A DNA stretch of 64,000 bases from Taudactylus pleione (Eukaryota > Chordata > Amphibia > Anura > Myobatrachidae), in NCBI GenBank assembly GCA_031769625.1, contig JAUIMM010000124.1, positions 9,002,001 through 9,066,000 of the forward strand. The letters are read 5' to 3'. Below the pieces are notes generated by a model, which did not search any database, was not told the origin of the DNA, and saw only the letters and a program-made list of their open reading frames with translations. The position numbers were made by a program, and so were the translations under genes. Each line of letters starts with the position of its first letter. The stretch's first letter is position 1. Below, in pieces: positions 20,401 through 31,652 of this stretch.

Positions 20401-21680
20401 GAGGGAAAATGGTAGGGACGCTAAATAGAGCGCCAACGCCTATTATAGAAGAGCTCGGTGAATGGTTGGTGCGTTATCCTAAGATGGATGCAGGGTTCTT
20501 GTTAGAAGGTTTTAGTTCGGGTTTTCATTTGCGCATTTCCGGTTCTTTCCAAGTAGTTGCTCGCGGAAATCTCAAGTCAGCGAGAGAGTTACCGCTGGTG
20601 ATGAGGCAGAGGGTGGAGACTGATGTTCTTTTGGGATGTATGTGCGGTCCGTTTGGGGTGGAACCCCTGCCAGGCTTGTGAATTTCCTCCCTAGGGGTGA
20701 TGCCCAAGAAAGTCCCTGGTAACTTCCGTTTAATCCAGAATTTGACTCACCCATGTGGGGGCTCTGCCAATGACGCCATTCCTGAGGAGCTTTGCCGTGT
20801 ATCAGCTGTTTTATGACACACAGTTTGATTTGCAGCTTTGCTGGTGTGTTAATGGCAAAATTAGACATCGAAACGGCTTTTCGGCTACTGCAATTGCACC
20901 CCGATTCTATGCGCTATATTGGTTTTAAGTTGTCTGCCTATGGGCTGTTCTGTCTCCTGTGTCTATTTTGAGAAATTCAGCACTTTCGTTCACTGGTGCA
21001 TTGTGGCGGGCATGGGCCAGCATGAAGTCGCTCCATTATTTAGGCTATTTTCTCTTTATAGATCCAGATGACAGCAACATTTGTCGGGAAATTTTGTTTT
21101 CAGCTAGTTTGTTTCATGTTTTGCGGGATCCAGTTGCACAGGAAAAGATGTAAAGTTTGTCCTATTTGGGTATCAAGGTTGATACCAAGGCGGATAAGGT
21201 TCAGAAACTGTTAGGGCAAATTGAAGAAAGTTTGAGGCTAGACAGGCTCAGGTTAAGGCAGGTACAATACCTTTTAGGCTTTTACTTTTGCATGCCGAAT
21301 CATTCCAATGGGGTAAATTTTTTGTTGTTAGTTGGAGAAATCAACAGCTGGGGTGGTTAAGCCGCATCATACCGTCCGCCTCTTTAGAGAGATCAAGGAT
21401 GATCTCCGAGTTTTTGATAAATTTTAATCATGAGCTTTTATGGCCCTCTAGTGCATTTTTTAATTCCACTCTGCAATTATTTACCAATGCAGCCGGTTCT
21501 ACTAGTTTCGATGCATTTTTTTCAGGGGGAGTGGTGCATTTCGTATTGGCCACCATCATGGTTTATCCAGGGTGTCACGGCCAACCTATTGTTACTGGAG
21601 CTAGTTCCAATAATTGTGGCTGTGGAGCTTTGAGCCACCAGGTTGGCAAATCAGAGCGTGGTATTTTGGTGTGACAGTTT
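20401..21680 (+). pseudogene. DIRS reverse transcriptase and RNase H, degraded
   Basis: RT landmarks across frames: VPGNFRLIQNLTHPCG near 20715-20765, LAKLDIETAFRLLQLHPDSM near 20850-20910 (motif A aspartate present), and YLGYFLFIDPDD near 21040-21075 where the catalytic YLDD should be, so one aspartate is replaced by glycine and the site is dead. SYLGIKVDTKADKV (about 21160) is the DIRS thumb/connection region, followed by RNase H-like sequence to about 21680. Several stops and frameshifts. The protein would copy the element RNA into DNA. Confidence 0.7.
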
Positions 21681-21893
21681 GGGAGTGGTACACACTGTTA
21701 ACAATCAGCGTTCCTCATCCCCTCAGGCTTTGCGGCTTCTGAAGCATTTAGTTCTGAGGTGTTTGCAATTCAATATAAATATTTCAGTAGGGCATGTGCC
21801 AGGGGTTGAGAACTAGATAGTGGATGCTTTGTCATGTTTCAACTCTACTAGATTTCGCACTTTGGTGCCTGCGGCTGCCCCCATTGGCCTAAC

Positions 21894-22260
21894 ATGTCCT
21901 CCTTGTGTCTGGCAGATAATCGAGCAGGCATAGCTGGGCTGGCATGTAAGTCTTTGGCACCATCTACTTTATGGGCATATACATCTGCGTGGCAGGACTG
22001 GAAGGCATACTGGGCTAAGTATGGGGATATGGGTAAGTCCCAGGAGGATTGTTTATTAGTTCTTATTTGGGGTCACTATGAAAGGGGTAGATATAAGGCA
22101 GCCATGGCTGCTGCATTAGCGGGTATTTCATTTTACTCTAGGATTTCAGATCCATGATCCCACCAAGACTTTCGTGCTATCCAAGGCCCTTAAGGTTTGG
22201 GCCATGGAGAGGTGGGCTTCCACATACAAGCAAAGACCTACTATTGACCACTGTGGAATG
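21894..22260 (+). pseudogene. DIRS tyrosine recombinase, N-terminal half
   Basis: Frame 21894-22157 carries LAPSTLWAYTSAWQDWKAYW and ALAGISFYSRISDP, the SAM-like core-binding domain of DIRS tyrosine recombinases. After a frameshift it continues to WASTYKQRPTIDH at about 22255, where homology breaks off at the foreign block. The catalytic half resumes near 24185. Confidence 0.7.
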
Positions 22261-22342
22261 CTTGGACCAGGATTGAACTAGTGACAAAACTCAACTATGT
22301 TACTATCCTCTAATTTACTGTGTTTCAACAACAAGACACTGT

Positions 22343-22894
22343 GGCCCTCATTCAGAGGTGGTCAGAGGATGCAAGCAGTCGCTCAGAAACTGGGCGGCCG
22401 CTTGCATCCTGACCAGCCGCCTCTGTTTCGGTCGTTAGGCTGTGGGTTTACACCCACAGCTCTAACGACCGCTAGGGTGATGGTCGCGATGGTCATAGAC
22501 CATCTTGACCATCGGAACTTACAACGAGACCCTAGGTTAGGGTCTCACTTGTCGTAAGCCCTGGAGAGCTTCTGGCTCTGTCAGAGCCGGAAGCTCTCCA
22601 CTGACATCACTAGTGATGTCAGTGGGGCCTCCCCCAAACGGCAGGCGTTCCCATGGGAATGCCTCCGTTTGGGCTGCCACACCCCCCGGTCCGCCTTCCA
22701 AACGGGGTGAGCTGTCAATCATCATCGACAGCTCGCCCCCTTTGGAAAGAGACCCTCTACGACCGGCGCTGTTGGTCGTAGAGGGTCTCACGCATGCGCA
22801 TGAAGGAGCCGGCTCCCTCGTGCGCATGCGCACTGGACAAACATCGAGGCGGCCGTGCGTTCGTAGACCATACGGCCGCCTCTGAATGAAGCCC
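22343..22894 (+). mobile_element. Palindrome-chain MITE, subfamily B copy 1
   Basis: A 552-bp element ending GGCCCTCATTCAG and CTGAATGAAGCCC with TSD TGT (22340-22342, 22895-22897). Eleven consecutive inverted repeats can be marked: 22353-22425, 22429-22471, 22479-22513, 22518-22558, 22563-22599, 22600-22623 (perfect, centred on CACTAGTG), 22633-22673, 22697-22746, 22749-22789, 22791-22830 and 22846-22883. Spacers are only 0-23 bp. Arms are mostly 15-24 bp with few mismatches. It is CpG-rich compared with its flanks and has no coding potential. Confidence 0.9.
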
Positions 22895-23033
22895 TGTCTA
22901 CCTGGTGAGGACTTACTCCTGCGGATTTCCCAACTATCAACATACAGGACTTTTCCTCCAACGGTAACGGTGATATATATGGTAAATACCATTTGTGTGG
23001 ATTTAACTCTTGTACTGGATGGAGAGTCAAAAG

Positions 23034-23791
23034 CAGGGCTGCCATCAGGGAGGGTCTGCCGGGACTGGAGTCCTGGGCCGGGACCCTGGCTGAACGGAGG
23101 GGGGGCCCGGCCACTGCTACTGCCCGCCACCAGTCACTGCTAGCTACCACCCGCCACTGCCGACTTGGTCCCGGTACCCTTAAGTAAATAGAGGAGGAGG
23201 AGGCAGCCCGGACCCGCTCGAGTCACTCCGCCTGCTCCACCCAAAGGACACTTGCTGGCCCCTGCCCTGCTACTGTATATTTAATAAAGTTTTTTTAACC
23301 GCGGCGCGCGTGATGTCATGACTCACGCGCTACTGGAGGGCGAGGTCGGAGAAGCTGCGGATCAAGAGGAGCAGCATCTCTGCCAGGGAGGAAGCGGAGA
23401 AGGAGCCGGAGTGGGGAACTCGGAGCCTTCTTAAAGGAAATAAGGTAAGTGCACAGCGGGGAGATGGCAGATGAATTTAATAATAATAAACAGGACGGGG
23501 AGGAGGGGGGAGTGGTTTGGTTTGGAAAAAAGAGCTAGGCAGGGCACAGACTGGATTTAACAAACGGGGGAGGGGGGGAAGGAAGTGGGGAATGAGCGAG
23601 GCAGATCATGGCACATATTGGATTTAATAAACAGGGCCGGGGAGGGAGTGAAGTGTGGAAAAAACTTAATAATTTTTGCCCAAAACATTTGATAATTTTT
23701 TATTTTATTTTTATTGATAAGGTGGGGGAGGGGGGCCCGGTACTGACAAAATAGGCAGTCCCGGGCCCCACAGTTTCTGATGGCAGCCCTG
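23034..23791. mobile_element. Non-autonomous hAT element
   Basis: Ends CAGGGCTGCCATCAG and CTGATGGCAGCCCTG with the exact 8-bp duplication GTCAAAAG (23026-23033, 23792-23799). The interior is GC-rich on the left, with CCACTGC-type repeats, and GGGGAGGGGGG-rich on the right. There is no transposase frame. Confidence 0.95.
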
Positions 23792-24185
23792 GTCAAAAGT
23801 ACTGACTATTTAGCCTGCCTAGTTCATTCCATCTTAACCGGAACAAGCTTCAACATATTCAGTGGTCTTTGCAACATGTTTATTGTACATTATGGTTTTT
23901 TATGCTGCAGTTGATGTGATCAATTGTGATCAATACATTTATAGATATTCTATATGGTTTATTAAATTTTCTGAATTATTTTTTTAAATTTATTATCATT
24001 GTTATGTTTTTCATGTGTTGATTAGCACTGCAATTTTCTTGGCATTGTAATCGTAGCAATTTTTTTAACAGCAGCTTTTAGAACAACATCCCTAATAGCG
24101 CCTGAATTATTTTACCTTGCAATAATTCTCCTTGGCACAGGGGGAAACCTGCACCCACAGGTGGCTGCAGGCCTATTGATTTGGG

Positions 24186-24735
24186 TTTGTTACAGGACCT
24201 TATGTTAATCTTGCCATCTGTGGCTTTGAGCGATTTTGAAGGTTTGGTTTTCCAGTGTGCATTTTCTTTTGCATAATTTGTAGCCTTTCAGGTCATCGAG
24301 CTGGTGGCGATTAATAAATGTCACCGGTCACCGGCCTGCTGTCCCGAAATGTACTGATTTAGAAGGAGTCAGTCATTTGCAAAATCCCCTGTTATAAAAT
24401 GGATCAGATGAGCCCTGGGAGGTCGGTTTCCCTTAAATTCCATGCTGTTCCTGACATCTGCCCTTTGCGCCTTGCGTCCCTTTACAGTCAATCTAGACCC
24501 GCGGGGGGTGCACAATTTTTAGTTCATTTAGGTTCTTTCTCCTCCTTTTGCAATTCCAGTTTGCAGCAGTTTTTAGGCTGTTTACTTGGTTTAGGCCTTT
24601 AGAGCGAAGAGTATGGTACTCACTCGTTTCGCATTGGCGCTGCTACATGCGCCGCGGCTGAAGGTTTACCAGCATCTGCTATTCAGGAAATTGGGAGGTG
24701 AAAATCAGCTGCTTTTAAAAGTTATGTTTGTTGTG
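24186..24735 (+). pseudogene. DIRS tyrosine recombinase, catalytic half
   Basis: Around 24286-24312 the sequence reads AFQVIELV, where active recombinases have an arginine (AFRxxELV), so the first catalytic Arg is replaced by Gln. At about 24617-24680 is THSFRIGAATCAAAEGLPAS with the H-x-x-R pair intact, then IQEIGR and SAAFKSYV containing the nucleophilic tyrosine position. Stops interrupt the frame. The enzyme would integrate circular DIRS DNA. Confidence 0.7.
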
Positions 24736-24989
24736 ATCAACTTTGAAGTTGCGCCAACCCAGAAACGTTGCTTACCTGTCAGTTTTTGAATGATTTGCTT
24801 TCAAAACTGGGGGTGTGAAGGGATTTTTAATTTTTCCTCCAAAGGGGCCCTAATCACAATTGGCTAAACAAGTGGTCCACGGGAGTTTTCTTCTTCACCT
24901 GGGTTCTATATATAATAATGTCTGTTGCATGGTTTTGGGTACAGAACACTTTCTGAAGGTTAGGTTATTTTTCTTTTACAGCATCCTCT

Positions 24990-25385
24990 GGCTCTGCGGA
25001 GCAGGTGTGGCTTGTGGGCCACTCCTATCTTTTATGGTCTGAAAGGTACCCGTTGGCTAAAAGGCAGTTATGTTGATGGGGGGGGTCGCAGAATTAGATA
25101 GCTTGGGATCCGAGGTTTACGTTGGGCGTCCCTCTTGGGTTTGCTGTTTAAGCAGGAACAGCAATGGGGCCATAACAACTGGTTACATTTTGCATATAGG
25201 AGGCAATGATGTGGGCCAGATTAAGGGCATTGAACTGATCCTTCAGATAAAAAGATTTGAATACGGTGTTGTCCCATTGACTAGGGGTACATATAGTTTG
25301 GTCAGAGATTGTACCCAGATTTGTTTAGAGAGGCTCCAGAGATTTAGCAGCTTTGGACAAAGCCAGAAAAAAGGTGACTAAGTTT
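24990..25385 (+). pseudogene. DIRS-associated SGNH/GDSL-hydrolase-like ORF
   Basis: VWLVGHSYLLWSERYPLAKR begins at about 25000 and YILHIGGNDVGQIKGIELIL lies at about 25175-25235. These correspond to block I (G-[DH]-S) and block III (G-x-N-D) of SGNH-fold hydrolases. Vertebrate DIRS elements commonly carry such an ORF 3' of the recombinase; its role in the retrotransposon cycle is not known. Stops and a frameshift (near 25130) show decay. Confidence 0.6.
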
Positions 25386-25810
25386 GTAATTGCTGCCGAG
25401 GGTGTTGTGGTCAAGCACCCATTACTGGTTCTTGAGTCTAAATAATTTTTAGACCAGATGGAGTGTATTTATCAGCTTTGGGGTTGCTAGCTTTCCTTAA
25501 AGGAATCTTTTCAGTCTTTGATTAACTGTTTTTGGGTGGCAGGCTGCGGTTCGTGGAACCTGGCATTGGTAGGAAGGCGCTCCTAACCAGCGGCCCCATG
25601 TGGCGTAAGTGGTCATTATGGGGGACTTGCCCCTTTGAAGAATGGCGAGTGTGTACTACCTACGCAGGGTGGACAATTGGGCACTTTCTTTGTGCGGTGA
25701 GACTTGCACAGCGCAAGTTAGGAATATTGAAGGGGGGGGCATTTTAGTTGTCCCCATTTCATGGTAAGAAGTATTTGGCTACAGCTGGGTTGTGGTAGCG
25801 CCTTCTTTTT
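25386..25810 (+). other. 3' end of DIRS element
   Basis: Remaining frames (25532-25747) have no recognised domain. Homology probably ends in the AT-rich stretch around 25800-25850. Confidence 0.35.
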
Positions 25811-26717
25811 GCCACCATTTATTAAAATAAATTCATGCAAATAATAAATATATTAATTTGATTTGAACCAAGCAGTTGTTGTCAGTGTCGTTATTTTAGA
25901 GTTAAGCTTGGCATAAGAGGTTTGTAATGTCACAATAAATGAAGGGACGTCTTATAGGTGTCTGTCCACCAATTTAAAAACTTTTAGTGATGAAAACAGG
26001 GACACATGGAAACTAATTATCTTAGTTTTACTGGTTTACTTTTGTAATTTAAATTTTATTTTATGTTCTAATAAGGCACCATATGTTCTGTACTAGAAAT
26101 GATCGGAGTTCGTGACCTTTGCATAAATACAGTTTTGTGGTGGAATAGGCTGTTTAGTGCATGTAGAAAGTTCTGACTAAAAAGTATTTGAGTTCCACTT
26201 CCATTCTTATAACTCCCCTTAGTTAAGATTATTTTAGCAGGATAGTCCCAAGTTGTGAGGACTGTACCACAGTTCCATGGTCAAGATGTTTGTACAGATT
26301 GATGAGTAGTTAGAGGGTTATTCCTCTGCAGTAGGCACTGGAGGCAGTTTCCTCCCATGCATGTAGTGAAAAAATTTAATCTTCAGCAAAAAATTACAAC
26401 TGTTACCATGAAATCAACTACTGTGATGGGCTGGCCATGCCAAAATAATGTAGTCACTCCCACAACATGCTTGATCCCAAACTCCTACATTTTGGGTGGC
26501 ATGGTGGAATTTATAGTCTGAAAAGACAAAGACAAAAACATTTTGAAAATATAGTTATTCTCTGCTCTGTTCATAAAGAGTCTCATTTGCAAAAGGTTAT
26601 GTTCTGATGTACAAGAGACAGCAGGAACAAATAGAAAAACCCTTTTGGGGGCACGCTTATAAAAAAAAAAAAAAGGACATTTAGTACTTGTATAGAAAGA
26701 TGGTGGTGTCTCATAGC
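25811..26717. other. No recognisable feature
   Basis: AT-rich non-coding sequence. An A(n) run lies at about 26661-26674. No gene or element boundary is seen. Confidence 0.45.
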
Positions 26718-27983
26718 CAGTGGCTTAAGTAGGGTATTTGGAGCCCAGGCGTGCATGTCAAAAAATGGACGTGGCCACTTAAAAATGGGCCATGTCAACA
26801 TGACACCCCTTTATCGTCACTCTGAACATTCCTTTCCATATGCACCTTAACCCCAGTAGTGTCCCTTAAACAGTAACCCCAGAATGCAATGTCCCCAGTT
26901 GTGGTCCCTCTTATGCAGGCCCATAGTAGTGCCCCTTATACAGTACCCCCAGTAGTGGTCCCCCTTATGCAGCCCCTCATTAGTTACCCTTATTCAATAC
27001 CCCAGTAGTGGTCTCCCTTATGCAGTGCTCCTTTATATAGTGCCCCCAGCAGTAGTCCCCCCCCCTTATGCAGTGCCCCCAGTAGTGGTCTCCCTTATGC
27101 AGGTCCCCAGCAGTAATACCCCCTATCCAGTGCCCCTTATACAGTGCCCCTTGTAGTTTTCCTCCCTATTTAGTGGTCCCCCCAATGCAGTGCCCCTAGT
27201 AGTAAGCCCCTTATATAGTGCCCCCTGCAGTGCCCCCAGTAGTGGTCCCCCATATGCAGTGTCCCTTATACAGTGCCCCCAGTAATAGTCCCCTAGTAAT
27301 AAGCACCTTATATAGTGCCCCCAGTAGTAGTCCCCCCCCCCTCCCAATGCAGTGCCCCCAATAGTAGTCCTCCCCAGTTGTAGTCCCCAGTAGTGCCCCA
27401 CCTCCAGTAATGGTGCCCCCAGTAATGGTCCCCCCCTGAAATGGTGCCCCCCGATGTGCAGACACACAACAAAAGTAAAAAAAAATACACTTTCCTGGAT
27501 CCACGCTCTTGCTCCAGCCACTGCTCCCGACGCCGCACGTTAGTCCTCCCGGGCTGGCGTGCTCTGCATTATTGGAGAGACGTCATGATGTCATGACGTC
27601 TCTCCGTCTCTCCCATTACCCACTGCAGGAGCCGGAAGGGAGCCGGCTCTTGCAATGGGAGCTCAGCAGTCAATGAGAGTCTGTCTGACTCTCATTGGCT
27701 GCTGGTTAAAACACACATCGCTGCCACACTGGCAGCTATGTGTGTGTTACTCTACAGCCTGAGACCGCCCGCCTCCCACCTTCCTCCTGGCGCTATTGGG
27801 TAAGCGCTCAGGGGGAGGGAAGGTCTTGGCTGTGCAGCAAAGGACCGGTGCTGGGGACAGGGAGGCCTTGTGCAGGTCCTTTGGAAATGTGTAGTGGTTG
27901 GTACCATGGCCGGTGGCGCCGCCGGTCCTACGGCACCCAGGGCACACACCCTGCTCGACCCCCCCCCCTTAGTTATGTCACTG
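26718..27983. mobile_element. Non-autonomous hAT element with internal minisatellite
   Basis: Begins CAGTGGCTTAAGTAGGG and ends TTAGTTATGTCACTG with the exact 8-bp duplication CTCATAGC (26710-26717, 27984-27991). About half of the 1266 bp is a CCCC-rich tandem array. There is also a palindrome GAGACGTCATGATG/TCATGACGTCTC near 27577-27604 and an inverted GCCGGCTC region. No transposase. Confidence 0.95.
26840..27440. repeat. Minisatellite inside hAT
   Basis: Twenty or more diverged units with AGTAGTGGTCCCCCTTATGC and TGCCCC components, of variable length (about 30 bp). Confidence 0.85.
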
Positions 27984-28200
27984 CTCATAGCCCTGATAGT
28001 AGCTGTTTCTCAAAGAGATCAGCTGTGTCTGGGTAGATGGGAGGTTGTGCTGATGTGGTCAATGCTGCATGGGAGTGTGATGTGCAGAGTGTGCACTAAA
28101 TCAAAGGCTGATGACCATACACCTGCCAGTGCTGACAGGCTTTGAAGGATGCACATTTTTCCCTACTTCCTGGGGCTTGTTCTGGAAATAGATTCCAGGG

Positions 28201-28342
28201 GGTGTATTTACTAAAGTGAGTTTTTAAAAGTAGAGATGTTGCCTATAGCAACCGATCAGATTCTACTTATTTAACTAACACCTTCTAGAAGATAATAGAT
28301 AACATCTCCACTTGTAAAATCTCTCACTTTAGTAAATTTACC
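28201..28342. mobile_element. MITE with TTTACTAAAGT termini, complete
   Basis: Ends GGTGTATTTACTAAAGTGAG and CTCACTTTAGTAAATTTACC; interior AGATGTTGCCTATAGCAACC. Second member of the family at 14373-14539. Confidence 0.8.
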
Positions 28343-29689
28343 TCTAGTTGTGGAGAACTAGGGTCTCTGGTAGAATTGACAGTTAAGTTACATGTGGTTG
28401 AGGACTCTATTGCATTCATGTAGTGTGCTGCCTGCTTCCACAATGTAATTGTTGGGCCTGTTGCAAGTTCTTGTACTCTGCCTAGCCTGTAAAAATTCCC
28501 CCAGGATTTCTATACACACAAGTTGGCCAGAGTGCAAGGGATTCCAGTTGAGTTGTCATAACTTGACTTTAACAATTAGTTGGAGTTGGATAGAGCACTG
28601 TGTGCATCATGCAGTTTGCTTTTAGCCATAGGTATTAAATTCCGGGGGAATCTTGATAGTAGACACTGTGCAGAAGAAGGGAGTCCATCCCTGGGAATGT
28701 TTCTCAAGTTCAATAGTGTCAAGAATAGGTCTGACCCATCTCTGGAACATTTTTCAAGGAGATGTTTGGCTACACATAATGCTGTTTGACTGGGGGTACC
28801 TTGGACTGCTGAACTTATTTATGATATCCCATTGCTCTAACAAATTGACAAGATGTGCTGTGCATATGCAGAAGACCATTTCAACAACAGCATCATAATG
28901 GGTGTCCCAACACTATACAGCATACTGGGGTAACAGTTGACCAAGGGGGTCAGTGACTATATTGTAGTCATTTGCCATTGTCACAAGATGCCACCGCGTC
29001 TTGTTAGACAACGGTGATTCTCTTAGGTTTGTTGCTGGGAGACGGGGACGCCACGTTGTCAATTCATGAAGCCATCCGGCTGTACGGTTCTTACTCCTAT
29101 TTCTGTCCTGTTGGTGTGTTGCTCGGATGCGGGTGATAGCATCTTACACATGTTTCTGGTTCCATAGACTTGGTATCTCTCATTGTGATTGTCAGCATCT
29201 CCAGTCCTGAGTCTGTCATGTCTCCTGTTGTATTAAATCCCAGCTACTTTAACTGCACTGCAGCTTCTGAGGTTCCAGCATAATAATGTGGCTATCTACA
29301 CTGCAGAATGACTCCAGCCTTTCAAGTATGGTGTCTGTTCCAGCGGCACTACTGCATCCGAGGATCTCCCACCTTACACCGCAACTACCTCCACAGTGTG
29401 TGTACACAATTTTCCAGTTGCTGCATCCATTCCCAGTGGCATAAACCACACTGCAGCATCTGAGTGGACTAAGCCTAAACATCACGGCAATCTCTGCTGC
29501 TCTGAGTCTTCAGTCATCACAAATTGCTGCACCATCAGTACGGTGTCTGAGTGAACTTTATTGTACATCAAAGTTATCTCCGCTGCTCTGTATATTTGAG
29601 TATCTCCATCGGGTCACCACCTTTTGTCTAGCATTTCCAGCCTTGAGTTACAACTGTACTGTCCTTCAGTTGATCCCATCGCAATATGA
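28343..29689. other. No confidently recognised feature
   Basis: The stretch 29210-29690 contains loosely repeated ACTGCAGCATCTGAG-type motifs and may be LTR-derived or internal Gypsy sequence adjoining the RT fragment at 29690. No domain is visible. Confidence 0.35.
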
Positions 29690-30015
29690 GCCTCAGAACT
29701 ATTGCCTCCTTCTGAAGAGATTCTTCTTGGGATTCATAACAGCCATATGGCCAATGTCTTCAGGGTCAGGTTTGACTTCTTCGGATATGAACAGGAGACC
29801 CATGTAAGGAACCTCAGTGACTCGGTAGTGGCACTTGTCAGAAATCAGTTTTGTGTTGAGCATCCTTAGCCTATACAGGACTTTGAAAAGGCATTGACCA
29901 TATTCTTGTAGTAGAATCCCATATCAGAATATCATCCAGAAATATCTCACATGGAAGCCCTCAAACAAGTGCTCCATGTAGCACTGGAAGACCTTGCTGG
30001 CAGCAACTCCATATA
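29690..30015 (-). pseudogene. Gypsy reverse transcriptase fragment
   Basis: Minus-strand translation across two frames gives VFQCYMEHLFEGFHV, then FLDDILIW (the catalytic F/Y-x-D-D box, at about 29922-29946), RLRMLNTKLISDKCHYRVTE, and GLLFISEEVKPDPEDIGHMA, the order of palm and thumb motifs of Ty3/Gypsy RT. Length is about 100 codons of a normal domain of roughly 200. A frameshift lies just before the catalytic box. No RNase H or integrase follows. Confidence 0.7.
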
Positions 30016-30105
30016 TTTACAGGTTTAGGCTATGTGAGGGAAGGTTAAGGTTGGGCACTAGGGGGAGGGTTAGGCTATAGGAGGGGAGGGTTAAGGGTTA
30101 GCCAT
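30012..30105. repeat. Short GGGTTAGGCTA-type tandem repeat
   Basis: Several imperfect GGTTAGGCTA/GGGAGGGTTA units. Confidence 0.6.
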
Positions 30106-30484
30106 GCCCACAGCCATAAGTGTTTTCCAGGATCCGCATATACAGTATGCATATACTTTTACAGGGCTAGTGGGTGGGTTCCAAGAGGCCGGTTTACTCT
30201 ATTGAGAGCTCAGGAGAACTCCCTGAAATTTGGCAGTCTTGCAGACATTATCCTACAGTAGGCACAAATGTGTTTAATGTGTCATCCATTGATTACCCAG
30301 TCAAAAGTGCTTGTTACTGTAACTACCATGTAAAATACATCATTTGGTACACAGTGTGGGTAATCAGGCTAAGGGTTTATTTATATTCTGGTTTATATTG
30401 GGGCTGACAATTGACTTTTCCTGAAATGCAATCATGCCTACAAAACTTTAATACAAGCAATCATCATACGTTTTGCCTTTAAAA
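30106..30484. other. No recognisable feature
   Basis: Non-coding; nothing assigned. Confidence 0.4.
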
Positions 30485-30640
30485 CAGGGGTCTTCAACCT
30501 TGGCCCTCCAGCTGCTGTGGAACTACACATCCCAGCATACACTGCCACCTTTTTGATATAACAGCATGCTAAAACTATGGCAGTGCATGCTGGGATGTGT
30601 AGTTCCACAGCAGCTGGAGGGCCAAGGTTGAAGACCCCTG
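30485..30640. mobile_element. Palindromic hAT MITE, 156 bp
   Basis: Almost the whole element is one inverted repeat. It begins CAGGGGTCTTCAACCTTGGC and ends with the complement (AAGACCCCTG), with arms of about 65 bp. Flanks CTTTAAAA and CCTTAAAA are an 8-bp TSD with one mismatch. Confidence 0.9.
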
Positions 30641-31257
30641 CCTTAAAACGTCTTATTAGAAAAACAAAGATGATTCATGTGACAGCATTTTGTAAAGTAG
30701 TGACCTTTAATTGGCAGGGAATTACTCGCATTTAATTTCAGTGTAAACTGTTCACGTGCTCTTTAGCTTATGTGGCAGTCACTAAACTGAAATGCACAGA
30801 ATCTCAGACAGGAGAAAAAGGTTCCTGCCTTCATCAAAATAATAATCATGATACTAAAATAATCGTGCGTAGCATTGCAGTTAGATTGTGCTACACAATA
30901 AATTATTTCACAGTAAAACCTTAGTGTTATACTGTATATGAAATAATAAATATTAATACCTTAAATTTGTATGTACAGATCAGTATAGATGGTCTTTATC
31001 CATTAGCAAAGTAATATACAGTACCTATTTGTAAAACAATTCTGCAGTAAAAGCTGTGCTAAGATGACAGCAATCATATGATCATACTGTTTATAACAAG
31101 TATTATTTGTCATAACCACCAGTTAGAAGTTTAATCTTCTCTATTGCAGTTGAGCACCAAAGTACTCATTTGAGCCAACTGATTACAGAACCAGCCTATT
31201 AAAATTGACCTAACCCAAGTGGGTACACTATTAATGTTAGTCACCACTCCTCCTTTA
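30641..31257. other. No recognisable feature
   Basis: AT-rich, non-coding. Confidence 0.4.
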
Positions 31258-31428
31258 CCATACTTGTCTACTCTTGTCTCATGTCCAGGAGCTCTCCTGG
31301 AAACCCAAGAAGGTAAACCAGCCTCCCAGATCTTTCCCATTTCCTCAGATAAGTGGGTGGTTCAGGAGTTTGACACAATAAGTGGCAACCCGAGTCATCA
31401 TGGTCTTGCTAGGTGATAGGCAAATATT
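31258..31428. mobile_element. MITE remnant with CATACTTG terminus
   Basis: CCATACTTGTCTACTC and a CAGGAGCTCTCCTGG hairpin match the organisation at 59386-60291. The right end is only weakly matched (GATAGGCAAATA). Confidence 0.4.
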
Positions 31429-31652
31429 TAAATCATTTGATTACTATTTTTGGGTGCCAGAACTATTCTGTTAACTTTTTAGTTGCCTAAATACTTGTCA
31501 TGGTTCTAAAATGACTACCGTACCTACATGTATGTAATTTAGGTGTAAATTTACCAAGAATCATGTTTGGCTGAGAATAAACACAATAGAAATCTTTGGG
31601 ATTCGCATGTGATTTATTTTTTTCCTAACTATTTTTTTTCGATGGTCTAACC

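Larger units (their letters stand above)
22262..24185. other. Foreign block splitting the DIRS recombinase gene
   Basis: Recombinase homology stops at about 22260 and resumes at about 24185. The block contains a palindrome-chain MITE (22343-22894), a hAT (23034-23791) and unclassified sequence in between and after. Whether it arrived as one insertion or several is not visible; no TSD for the block itself was found. Confidence 0.55.
19310..25810 (+). mobile_element. DIRS-type tyrosine-recombinase retrotransposon, split
   Basis: Order on the plus strand: gag-like ORF, zinc knuckle, DIRS RT, RNase H region, tyrosine recombinase N-terminal part, a foreign block (about 22262-24185), recombinase C-terminal part, then an SGNH-hydrolase-like ORF. 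This is the gene set of vertebrate DIRS1-like elements, which integrate through a circular intermediate and leave no TSD. Many stops show it is dead. Outer limits are estimates; terminal inverted repeats and the internal complementary region were not delineated. Confidence 0.75.

Noticed and set aside
27123..27538. Glycine-rich minus-strand ORFs (TTGGTI-type)
   Set aside because: Translation of the hAT-internal CCCC-rich minisatellite; all frames are open for the same reason.
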